The notes below the pieces were generated by a model. It saw only the letters and a list, made by a program, of their open reading frames with translations. It made no database searches and was not told the origin of the DNA. Shown piece after piece: positions 36,141 to 45,638 of a stretch of DNA of 64,000 bases. The position numbers and the translations under genes are program-made. The DNA comes from Volvox africanus (taxonomy: Eukaryota > Chlorophyta > Chlorophyceae > Chlamydomonadales > Volvocaceae), in NCBI GenBank assembly GCA_030268105.1, contig BSDZ01000019.1, positions 846,001-910,000 on the forward strand, in the 5' to 3' direction. Each line of letters begins with the position of its first letter. Position 1 is the stretch's first letter.

Positions 36141-36963
36141 TGTTGTGCTACGGTTCATTTCCCGCCGACGCGTAGGTCGACGCGATCCTACGAGGCGAAG
36201 TGCTTTTGTGATGAACGCATTACATTTGAATGAATCTGCATGATATAAATGTATTCGCATACATTTATATATGCATCTGGCATGTTGTCATTATCCATCG
36301 CGACATCGCATCATGGCAAATCCGCCTAGCATGCATGAATGACCGAATCATTGAAGTGCGCATTATGCTCGTGCTACAAAACGATAAGTAATATTATCTG
36401 ATATAATATTACTTCATTTAAGCACACGTTGAGAGCGTCGCACTCGTCGCGATACATGCCCTGCAACCGGATATCGTTATCTGGACCCTTGCATCATGCG
36501 AATGCCGGAAAGGCTTATACGTTGTTATGCGTAGACATCGCCTAGACGCAGTAGGGTTGTCACATCTAGGATCGGCCTCCTAATGTGAATCGTACGGCAT
36601 TGCGATGCTGCGAGTATAACAGATGCGCGGACGGCTAAGCTAGACAGACATTCGATATCGGAGAACACTCGTGTGTTCTATATTACTATTGCTATACGCT
36701 ATTCTACTTAGCCCGAGCTAAGCCTGAACTTCGCTAATCACCGCCGCGTGATGATTGCTTGCTTCCGGCGCTGACGGCGATTTCGTCCATTGCATCATTC
36801 TGATCCGTAAGACTGTAAGTTATATCTCTCTTCGTCTTGAAGTCTTCCGCTGTCTCTGTTTGCTCTCGCTTGCCTTGCTGTACTTGCAAGTGCTCGCGCA
36901 TCGGTGTCGATAGTCTCCAGACGTGCAGATACTTATGAGCAAACGCGAACGAGAGGTACAACA
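36141..36963 (+). repeat. 5' LTR of element D (823 bp)
   Basis: TGTTGTGCTACGG...GAGGTACAACA. Hairpins visible at 36171-36192, 36243-36270 (12-bp perfect stem, ATATAAATGTAT arm), 36386-36414 (12-bp stem), 36561-36587, 36663-36678, 36707-36722 and 36737-36752. The ATATAAAT in the second could double as a TATA box; this is inference. Confidence 0.96.
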
Positions 36964-36966
36964 AAT

Positions 36967-36985
36967 TGGTATCGAGACAGGTTCG
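36967..36985 (+). other. Primer-binding site of element D
   Basis: TGGTATCGAGACAGGTTCG starts three bases after the LTR. The TGG start matches the CCA end of a tRNA, and the sequence resembles sites primed by initiator tRNA-Met in plant-type elements, with differences in the middle. The same site occurs in B, C, E, G and I. Confidence 0.8.
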
Positions 36986-37030
36986 TTGCCTAACTGTCTC
37001 TCTTTGTCTAATCGGAAGTAGGTTCTTTCT

Positions 37031-37464
37031 ATGGCGAGTTCCAGCGACGAACCACGAGGACCGCTAGATACTTTGGCCGAAGACCTAGGGCGCGCCGTTT
37101 TGGACGCCGCCGCTTCCGGTTTGTAATTGTTTAATTGCTTTTGCTTAGATTGCTGCACTTGTTGTGTAAGTGTACGCTCTGAGTCGCAGGTAATCTCAGT
37201 GCACCGGCATTGCTTGCCGCGGCGACTGAGACCGGCGTTCGTCCGGACCAGTTGGCGACTCTCATTGCCCAAACTACGGAGATCAGGACTCAGCTGGGCA
37301 ATTACTTGCTGAGTTTGCTGAATCTTCTCAAGAGTACTGTCGGTAGGCTCACCGAATCGCTTTGTACTCTTGCCTTTGCGATAGAAGTCGGCTTCTATTA
37401 CGCAAAACTAGGGTATCGTCTCGTGCTCCATGTCCGCGGAACACGACGATACGCCGCACACTAG
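37031..37464 (+). CDS. Spliced leader ORF of element D (exon 37031-37118, intron 37119-37189, exon 37190-37464)
   Basis: ATG at 37031 opens [13 protein letters not shown]. The frame would stop early in the intron, but removing GTTTGT...TCGCAG (71 nt) gives GGT AAT and a frame through [27 protein letters not shown] sequence to a TAG at 37462-37464. The evidence for splicing is element B, which carries exactly the joined form. The leader frame overlaps the start of gag (37430) in another frame. It may be an upstream ORF, or the N-terminus of Gag if a second small intron (candidate GTATCG...CACTAG, 37413-37464) is also removed; that second step is speculative. Confidence 0.65.
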
Positions 37465-38665
37465 CCTAGCTAGCCAACCTGATTTCGTTGTAGCTGCTAG
37501 AGCGCCGGATAGAGGTCTTGAGACTGTTGGCGCGCGAGCCACTCAAGAGCCCCTTTTCCTTCAGACCCCTGCTCACTTAATTGTGCCGCATTCAGCAGTG
37601 AACACGAATATGGACAACACTGCTGGACCAAGGGTTCTGCCATTACCTCAAGCTCGAGGGCATGATGACATCCCTGAGGTGATGAGATTGTCGATTCCCG
37701 TTCCTAGGCTCAATATTTCGCTGACCGACAAGACACCAGGGCATAGCATAGCCGATGCAACTCGTGCGTACGTGCGTGACGCTAAAAAGTACCTCCAAGC
37801 TGTTCATGGTGGCGATAATGACGGTATCAGGTGTCTCTTCGTTGGTAACACCCTCGAGGGCGCCGCGAAGGACTGGTATCGCAATTGGACCAACGCCCGG
37901 GGCAGCTATACTTTTGACGAGTTAGTCGCCGCTTTGCTCGCACGATTCGCTACTGAGGTTCAAGCACGCGATGTGGAAGCTCGTAACGTTTTGGCAGCCG
38001 GTAGCTACCACATGCGTCGGGATGAAAATGTACCTGCGTACCAGTCACGCTTCGAAGCACTTGTGACTCCCATTGCTGACCTCACCGAATCTGAGCGTGT
38101 CTTTTGGTTTAGGCGAGGCCTAACGAAACTTTTGGCTAAATGGTGCGCCACTGACTTGGTTGGAGCGCAGATCAAGTCGTATGACGCGTTGGTCGCTTTT
38201 GCTAAGGGCGCGGAGATACGACTTCTCGCCGGCGAGGAAGAAGTCAAGTCTGCCCCTCGTGCAAATGCCGTGCAAGTGCAGGATCCGCATGGGGAAGCTG
38301 TGGCTCTCGACCAGGACCTCGGCGCGACCCGCCCCACGCCTACTGCCGCGACGCGACGCAGCAACGGGCAACGCAAGGCGCGCGGGGGCGCTAGCTCGGG
38401 TGTCCGTGGTACAGGAGGAGCAGGTCCGAGCTCGGACCCAGCTAGGAACAGGAAGCGTGGTGGTGCGCCGTCGTCGGCAGCCGCACAGCGTTCCGACCCC
38501 AACGCGAAGCGTACTCGTACGGACGACACATTTATGCCAAAATGGAATTGCAATCGTTCCGAATTCGAGCGTCGGAAATTGGCCAATGTTTGTCTACGGT
38601 GTGCGGAGAATCATTCCACGAAGGATTGCCCTCTAATGCCGCCGTTTGTACCTCAGCCGAAATAG
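37430..38665 (+). CDS. gag: gag of element D, intact
   Basis: An uninterrupted frame of 411 codons (MSAEHDDTPHTS start) ending TAG. Residues about 60-110 lead into the capsid, with the block RCLFVGNTLEGAAKDWY near residue 140 typical of retrotransposon Gag. A Gly/Ser/Arg-rich linker (about residues 300-365) precedes the zinc knuckle CLRCAENHSTKDC. The knuckle spacing is CX2CX3HX4C. An in-frame TAG stands 21 bases before the ATG (37409-37411), so this ATG or splicing must define the start. Gag forms the particle and binds the RNA. The stop is in frame with pol. Confidence 0.92.
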   Translation: MSAEHDDTPHTSLASQPDFVVAARAPDRGLETVGARATQEPLFLQTPAHLIVPHSAVNTNMDNTAGPRVLPLPQARGHDDIPEVMRLSIPVPRLNISLTDKTPGHSIADATRAYVRDAKKYLQAVHGGDNDGIRCLFVGNTLEGAAKDWYRNWTNARGSYTFDELVAALLARFATEVQARDVEARNVLAAGSYHMRRDENVPAYQSRFEALVTPIADLTESERVFWFRRGLTKLLAKWCATDLVGAQIKSYDALVAFAKGAEIRLLAGEEEVKSAPRANAVQVQDPHGEAVALDQDLGATRPTPTAATRRSNGQRKARGGASSGVRGTGGAGPSSDPARNRKRGGAPSSAAAQRSDPNAKRTRTDDTFMPKWNCNRSEFERRKLANVCLRCAENHSTKDCPLMPPFVPQPK

Positions 38666-38704
38666 GGGCTTGCCCGGGTTCCTGCGGAGGGGGCACCACC
38701 TGGG
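38657..38704 (+). promoter_or_regulatory. Candidate stop-codon readthrough signal at gag-pol boundary
   Basis: AAA UAG GGG, then seven bases, then CCCGGG (38673-38678) able to pair with CCTGGG (38699-38704); a smaller UUCC/GGAG hairpin lies in the loop. The pol frame continues without another stop. The same UAG G and stem occur in A, B, C and E, where the 3' arm is CCCGGG in B, C and E (G-U changed to G-C). A UAG with a following purine and downstream structure is the known pattern for readthrough in gammaretroviruses and several plant RNA viruses. Confidence 0.6.
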
Positions 38705-41700
38705 ATTTCTGAACTAACGCGTGGTCGGTGGTCATCCTTACAGCCAGCCGTTAAGGCATTGTTGCCTTGTGTACTTGGACACATCGAGCGAGTCATTGCG
38801 CGACGCATCACGCTTGACGGACGCACGGGACTTCTCTGCTTCGACCCGTTGTGTAATTTGTTTACACCTCGCCGTCCCCTGTCGTCTATCGATCTGTCTA
38901 ACCACGTGGTTTTGTTCATCCCCTCGTCTCTGCGTGAGATGTCGGAACAGTTGGCCATATACAGGAGGTGTAGGCATCAATATCCAGGCACGGCCGCATG
39001 TGTTTTACTCCCCGCTTTCTGTCGGCGCAAGGCAGAGGCATCGTTAAGGGGTATGCGGCATGTCCACCGGTTCGAGCCGGGCACCGTTTTGTTTAATGGT
39101 GTGGATCGGGAGGGTACGCTGGCTCCGTGGCCACACCTATCCTACTCGGTTGACGTTTGGTACGAAGCTCCTGATGGGGGTGCCGTTAGTTACGGACCCG
39201 CCTTAAGTGCACTGACGTTGTCTGCTGGGCAGTCGCTCGTAGATAACCGTGTCCCTGTGGTTCAGATCGGTTTGAATGGCCGTACTCTGAAGGCACTTGT
39301 TGACACCGGTGCCAGCGACGACTTCATCTCTGTCGCAGAGGTGAATGCGCTGGGGTTGTCCCCAGAGTCGTCTGATTGTCCACAGGTTACCCTTGCTGAC
39401 GGGGGTAAGCATCCCATCGTGGGCAGGATTACCCTTAGCCTATCGTTAGGCCCTTTGCGTGTTGTGACCCGGCCGTACGTGCTGCAGGGCTTAGCAGAGA
39501 CTGCACCGTACATAATGGGGTCGTCGACATTACGACAGTACCGCGCGCGCATCGACATGGAGACCGCAACCCTGCATATGTGCAAGGGTACCCTGTCGAT
39601 TAAGGTACCTTTCCTGTCGTTCGAACATGTCACACCAAAGGAGGGCGAAACTGAGGCGGTGCCTATGGTTAATTTCGCTGTGACCGCCATGGCCGCGCAA
39701 ATCGAACCAGAGCTAGTCGGGCGTAAGGAGGCCGTCCGTTTGTTACGGAAGGGTGCCCACGGACTGCTTTTAAGGCCGCGGGTGAGCTGTTGTGTCACCA
39801 CCGCGCAGATTTCTGCCGATCCTGAGGTTGAGGCCCTACTGTCGCAGTATGAGGACGTCTTTAAAGATATCCCTGGCCTACCACCTATGCGTCCTGTTGA
39901 TCACACAATCCCTCTCATGCCTGGAGCGCAGCCTACGGCCCGGCCCATGTACAGGTTGAGTCCATTGGAACTGGACGAGGTGAAGCGCCAGGTGACGGAT
40001 TTGCTCGCGAAGGGTATGATACGCCCCAGCACATCCCCGTATTCTGCACCGATTTTGTTTGTCGGTAAGAAGGATGGGACCTTGCGCATGTGCATTGATT
40101 ACCGGGGGTTAAATGCGAATACGGTGAAAAATCGCTACCCTTTGCCACGCGTTGACGACCTGTTGGATAAGCTGAAGGGCTCGGCTTATTTTTCCTCAAT
40201 TGACTTACAACAGGGCTACAATCAGATTCGCATCGCTGCCTCTGATATCCCGAAAACCGCTTTTCGGACGCCCTTCGGTCATTTTGAGTATACGGTCCTA
40301 TCGTTTGGTTTGACTAATGCCCCTGCGACGTTTCAGGCGGTTATGGACCGAATGTTTAGGCCGTTTATCGACAGGTTCGTTGTTTGCTACCTGGATGACA
40401 TCTTAGTATATTCTAAGACGCGCGAGGAGCACTTGGAGCATCTTCGGCTCGTGCTCGACGTTATGAGGCGGGAGCAATTGTTTGCTAAACGCGCCAAATG
40501 CTTTTGGGCGCAGCCTCAGGTGGAATATTTGGGCCACATTGTGTCGGCCACCGGTGTGAAGATGGACCCGCGGAAGGTCGCCGTGGTTCGCGATTGGCCC
40601 GCGCCTCAGAACCTCACGGAGCTGCGTAAGTTCCTTGGCTTGACCAATTATTTCCGAAAGTTCATTGAAAAATATTCCATCATTGCGGCCCCGCTTACTA
40701 ACTTAACTCGCAAAGGCGTTTTCGTTTCTCTCGAGTCGTGGACGTCGCAATGCCAGCGGGCATTCGAAGAGCTCAAATGAATCGTTGCCGAAGATGTCAC
40801 CCTTGCATTCCCTGATTACTCGTTGCCATTTCGTGTTGAGGTAGTGTCTGATGCCTCAATATTTGGAAGTGGCGCTGTATTGTTACAGGAAGGGCGACCG
40901 ATCGCCTTCACGAGTAAGAAGTTTTCTGGTGCAGAGATTCGCTACACCACCGGGGAACAGGAGCTTCTGGCCGTGCTGCATGCTTTAAAGGAATGGCGCT
41001 GTTACCTCGAGGGACGCCCATTTACTTTAAAGACTGACCACAAGCCCCTAACGTTTTTGCAAAGCGTCCTGACGTTGAACCGCCGTCAAGCTAGGTGGAT
41101 GGAATATCTAGCTAGGTTCAACTGCACCTGGGAGTATATTTCTGGTAAATTGAATATTGCCGATGCTCTCAGTCGACATCCGTCGCTACACGCTGCAATT
41201 TTAGCCGCGCCCGTCGTGCGGCCGCGTAGCGAGGAGGTACCGATCGCGACAGACCTCGCGGAGCGGTTGAAGGTTGCCTACAACGCAGACGCCTGGTTCG
41301 CGGACCCGGCTAATGTAGAAAACCTTCGCAAGCAGAATGGCCTTTGGCTACGGACGGAGGGTGCAGCTACACAAATCGTCGTTCCGAACGACGACGCGCT
41401 ACACTACGACATCCTTGCACGGTTCCACGAGGACCCGTTAGCAGGACACCCTGGTAGCAAACGATTGATCGACCTGGTGCAACGTTCCTTTTGGTGGCCT
41501 CGTTTGGCAAAGGATGCGGCGAACTTCGTCCAGACATGCAGTCTGTGCCAGCGCAATAAGGCTTTGTCCGGTAAGGGCCATGGGTTGTTGCAACCGTTGC
41601 CTGTCCCGGATGCGCCTTGGGAAAGTGTTTCCATGGACTTCGTAGTCGCGCTGCCCAAAACTGAGGGGGGATACGATGCGGTGTTCGTAATGTTCGATCG

Positions 41701-42726
41701 TCTGACTAAGATGGTTCACCTAGCACCATGCACATCATCCTGCACGGCTGAGCAAACCGCACGTTTGTTTTTCGATAATGTGGTTCGGTTACACGGGATT
41801 CCCAAAAATGTGATCTCGGACCGCGGAGGACAGTTCACGTCTAAGTTTTGGGAAGCGCTCTGCAAACTAGTTGGCATGCGCGTCAACCTGAGCACGGCGT
41901 ATCACCCGCAGACTGATGGTCAAACCGAACGCACAAACCGCACGTTGGGTGATATGTTGCGCAATTATGCTGGTCGCACACCACTCGTTTGGGATACGTA
42001 TTTGACTGCGGCAGAATTCGCGCTTAACAATGCTGTTAACCGCTCTACAGGCAAAAGTCCGTTCTTTCTTAACTACGGATTTCATCCCGCGCTACCCGTG
42101 TGGCGTGAGTTGGAAGTGAACGTGCCTGCTGCTAAACTTTTTGCCAAGTCTTTTATGTCCCGAATCACAGACGCGAAGTCGTGTTTGGACGCGGCGCAGC
42201 AACGAACGACGGAATACTACAACAAATCCAAGCAGGATGTGACGTTTTCGGAGGGGCAACTCGTGTTGCTAAGCACCAAGAACTTGCGTTCCTTGGCCGA
42301 CGGATCCCGAAAACTCTTACCCCGTTGGATTGGTCCGTATCCTGTCGTGCGCATGGTTGGGAATGTGGCTGTGGAGCTTGCATTGCCCACTGATATGACC
42401 ATTCACCCCACGTTTCACGTATCGCTTGTTCGTCCGTATCGTAGTAGGAACCCGTCCCTGAGCCTGCTAACGCCCCCGCAGCGATCGAACCAGTTCCCGA
42501 GACCTGGATCGCTGGTAAACAGAAGTTTTACGATGTGGAGCGGGTGTTAGATTATCGCGCGCGTCGTGTGGGCCGACACCGACGTAAGCGAACAGTACAC
42601 GAGTACTTGGTTAAGTGGATAGGGTATACCGACGAACACAACTCATGGGAACCGGCACGCAACTTCTCACAGGACATGAAACCCCTGCTCGAAGAAGCCC
42701 GCAAACGTGCCACGCAAGCCCAATGA
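38666..42726 (+). pseudogene. pol: pol of element D, nearly intact
   Basis: In frame with gag after the TAG. Domains: pre-protease module (to about 39130, with [17 protein letters not shown]), protease (DTGASDDF at about 39302-39325), RT (YLDD at about 40388-40399), RNase H (LKTDHKPL near 41025), integrase (H-H-C-C zinc region near 41425-41560; DDE core SMDFVVAL, DRGGQF, then the Glu in the region after YHPQTDGQTER), and a chromodomain (HEYLVKWIGYTDEHNSWEP, about 42598-42655). Lesions: TGA at 40778-40780 where sisters have CGA, and a one-base loss near 42445 that shifts the frame before the chromodomain. Otherwise of normal length for a chromovirus pol. Confidence 0.92.
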
Positions 42727-42785
42727 CCCTTGCAGTCGATGCTGTATGATGCAGCGAGGACGCTGCATACGGGAGGGGGGATAAT

Positions 42786-43608
42786 TGTTGTGCTACGGTT
42801 CATTTCCCGCCGACGCGTAGATCGACGCGATCCTACGAGGCGAAGTGCTTTTGTGATGAACGCATTACATTTGAATGAATCTGCATGATATAAATGTATT
42901 CGCATACATTTATATATGCATCTGGCATGTTGTCATTATCCATCGCGACATCGCATCATGGCAAATCCGCCTAGCATGCATGAATGACCGAATCATTGAA
43001 GTGCGCATTATGCTCGTGCTACAAAACGATAAGTAATATTATCTGATATAATATTACTTCATTTAAGCACACGTTGAGAGCGTCGCACTCGTCGCGATAC
43101 ATGCCCTGCAACCGGATATCGTTATCCTGACCCTTGCATCATGCGAATGCCGGAAAGGCTTATACGTTGTTATGCGTAGACATCGCCTAGACGCAGTAGG
43201 GTTGTCACATCTAGGATCGGCCTCCTAATGTGAATCGTACGGCATTGCGATGCTGCGAGTATAACAGATGCGCGGACGGCTAAGCTAGACAGACATTCGA
43301 TATCGGAGAACACTCGTGTGTTCTATATTACTATTGCTATACGCTATTCTACTTAGCCCGAGCTAAGCCTGAACTTCGCTAATCACCGCCGCGTGATGAT
43401 TGCTTGCTTCCGGCGCTGACGGCGATTTCGTCCATTGCATCATTCTGATCCGTAAGACTGTAAGTTATATCTCTCTTCGTCTTGAAGTCTTCCGCTGTCT
43501 CTGTTTGCTCTCGCTTGCCTTGCTGTACTTGCAAGTGCTCGCGCATCGGTGTCGATAGTCTCCAGACGTGCAGATACTTATGAGCAAACGCGAACGAGAG
43601 GTACAACA
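42786..43608 (+). repeat. 3' LTR of element D (823 bp)
   Basis: TGTTGT...ACAACA, preceded by polypurine tract GGGAGGGGGG (42771-42780). About three differences from the 5' LTR were seen by eye, so the insertion is recent relative to its neighbours. Confidence 0.96.
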
Positions 43609-43613
43609 CCTCC

Positions 43614-43956
43614 CACGTGTCTCTGCTGTGTCCTTACAGGGCAGTACCAGATACGTTGGTTACCAATGGATCCAATATTTCCTGTGGAAACCCCGGGACC
43701 AGTCCTGATGGACCGCCACCAGCAGATTGGTTGAACAACGAACCACTCTACTCGGTTGAGCGTATTCTTGACTACCATGCTTGCCATATCGGGAAAACGA
43801 AAACGGCTGGTGCACGAGTACCTTGTCAAGTGGAAGGGTTATTCTTCCGACCAAAACAGCTGGGAACCTGCGCAGAACTTTACCCCTGATATGATCCCTG
43901 ATCTTGAAGCAGCTCGAGCCCGTGCACGAGGGCGCTGCGAGGACGCCGCGTCCTAA
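43614..43956 (+). pseudogene. pol: pol of element F, C-terminal piece with chromodomain
   Basis: Continues the F frame after D (HVSLLCPYRAV). SVERILDYHACHIG starts the chromodomain; a frameshift near 43795-43805 moves the reading to RLVHEYLVKWKGYSSDQNSWEP, which ends EDAAS and TAA at 43954-43956. The chromodomain is thought to guide integration through modified histones. Confidence 0.88.
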
Positions 43957-43968
43957 AGGGGGAATAGT

Positions 43969-44276
43969 TGTTGTATTACGGTACCGGCCTTAGCTCCTTG
44001 CTAAGTATGTAGCCAGTGGCTACACCCTCTATATGCAAATATAGAGGCTAAGGGTTGCATGCCCTAGTGCAACTGTGACACTGTCACTGGTAGACTCAGT
44101 TGAGTTCGGTTTCACTGGTTGATCATATGTATTTCCTTAATACATATCCACGTTTTCTCTTCCTTAGAGATTACGGTTCTTTACGGAGGCTTTCCGTACT
44201 GAGCTCAGAGTACCTATGCTCTGCTCTTCCTATCAACCGGTAGTTATCACTACCACTAGTTTGGGGTGATATAACA
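43969..44276 (+). repeat. 3' LTR of element F (308 bp)
   Basis: Starts TGTTGTATTACGG after the purine tract AAAGGGGGAATAG and ends ATAACA (one change from ACAACA). Consecutive hairpins: 43989-44005, 44009-44023, 44026-44047 (9-bp stem), 44054-44073, 44075-44087, 44094-44105, 44125-44147 (9-bp stem), 44182-44198, 44196-44213 and 44239-44254. Nearly the whole LTR is covered. Confidence 0.95.
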
Positions 44277-44760
44277 CATTTTCGGTGGGACAAATGGTAT
44301 TATTGAGCACTAAAAACCTGCGTTTGCTTGCCGACGGTTCCCGAAAATTACTGCCCCATTGGATCGTCCTTATCCCATTGTTTGCATGGTAGGAAATGTA
44401 GCTGTGGAGCTATCCCTACCCTCTGACATGAATATTCATCCCACATTTCATATCTCTCTCATCCGCCCTTATCGCGGCACAGCACCCGTCAAAAACGACA
44501 CCGATGCCCCTGCAGTAATGGACCCCGGTCCCAAGACCTGGACTGCAGGCAAGCAAAAGGTGTATGATGTGGAGCGAATACTGGATTATCGGGTTCGTCG
44601 TATAGGTCGACAACGATGAAAGCGGAAAGTGCACGAATATCTGGTCAAGTGGACCGGCTATTCTAGCGAGCACAACTCTTGGGAGCTGACGCGTAATTTC
44701 TTGCCAGAAATGAAGCCCCTATTAGAGGAAGCTCATCTACGTTCCACGCAAACCCAATGA
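44277..44760 (+). pseudogene. pol: pol of element G, C-terminal piece with chromodomain
   Basis: Resumes the frame broken by F (TFSVGQMVLLSTKNL). A one-base loss near 44365 shifts it; the second frame covers NVAVELSLPSDM to RRIGRQR and hits TGA at 44617-44619, where sisters have CGT. The remaining codons give the chromodomain (HEYLVKWTGYSSEHNSWEL) and the natural stop at 44758-44760. Confidence 0.9.
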
Positions 44761-44819
44761 TCTTTGCAGTCGATGCTGTTCGATGCAGCAAGGACGCTGC
44801 ATACAGGAGGGGGGATAGT

Positions 44820-45633
44820 TGTTGTACACGGGTTCGATCGCCGTTTACACTGAAGTCAACCGCAATCCATTTGAGCATTATGAAGCATGATATAATCATA
44901 TTAGCATGATATATTTGAGTATATCTAGCTAATCAGGCATGTTGCATTATCATCTACAACATCACGCTGTCGGTCAACATGTTTGACTCGAGGCTGATAA
45001 TTAATGCCCAATCTATCTGTTGGCATAATATCTCACGTAATAATACTTTAAATATTATTACCTCATCCGTGTCATAAACCATACGCGTATGCGAGAATGT
45101 GACGATCGCGATGGTTGGGTCGGCAACCGAATATCGATATTCGGACCTTCGCATATTGCATACGTTGCATCCATTAATATCACGGATTACGCGATATTTA
45201 GAACAGTGCTAAAAAGGTACTCACACTTGAGATCGGAATCCAGTGAGACCTGTACTGCACATCGGTCTCACGACGTGATAGGTGCGAGGACAGCCGCCTA
45301 GAGACCGAAGTTGGCTCGATGCTACTTTGGACTAAGTACTCGCGTACTTAACTCTATCTAATTTGCATACATACAATATACTCATTTATATTCGGCCTGA
45401 GCTATTCCAGCACAGCATCTCCAGCCGGATGATGAACATGGCCCGCGGGGTCTGACGGCCGACTGCCCATTTGTAAACGAAGACTATTGTAAGTTGGATC
45501 TTTCCTTAGTGTTGAGTCTTCCACTGTCACTTGCTCGCATTGAATCGCCTTGCTGTTCGTAAGCTTGGTGTGCACTTAGCTAACATCCAGACGTGCAGAT
45601 TCAGTGCATGGTTGAAGAAGGAAGGATACAACA
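44820..45633 (+). repeat. 3' LTR of element G (814 bp)
   Basis: TGTTGTACACGGG...GGATACAACA after purine tract GGAGGGGGGA. Hairpins: 44908-44925, 44939-44962, 44973-44987, 45037-45061, 45080-45091, 45113-45128, 45127-45144 (18-bp perfect palindrome), 45176-45198 and 45333-45350. Compared with the 5' LTR, the arms at 44939-44962 changed on both sides (ATGTCG/CGACAT to ATGTTG/CAACAT), keeping the pairing. Confidence 0.95.
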
Positions 45634-45638
45634 CTCTG

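Larger units (their letters stand above)
36141..43608 (+). mobile_element. Element D: most intact chromovirus copy (7468 bp)
   Basis: Two 823-bp LTRs (36141-36963 and 42786-43608) differing at only about three positions by eye, and a perfect CCTCC target duplication (36136-36140, 43609-43613). Primer-binding site, spliced leader, intact gag, in-frame UAG, pol and polypurine tract follow in order. Lesions are one TGA in RT/RNase H and one frameshift before the chromodomain. It is the best reference for the family. Confidence 0.98.
24882..44276 (+). mobile_element. Element F: chromovirus of a third family, hosting C and D
   Basis: LTRs of 303 bp (24882-25184) and 308 bp (43969-44276) with TGTTGT starts, and the target duplication CATTT (24877-24881, 44277-44281) in the integrase of G. 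F-derived DNA totals about 4.8 kb: 24882-28852, 35985-36140 and 43614-44276. Most of gag is missing. Its codon use is visibly different from family A (many T- and C-ending codons with fewer CG pairs) and the protein is moderately diverged. Confidence 0.95.

Noticed and set aside
36967..36985. tRNA gene
   Set aside because: Only the 3' end of a tRNA is represented (complement); this is a primer-binding site, not a gene.
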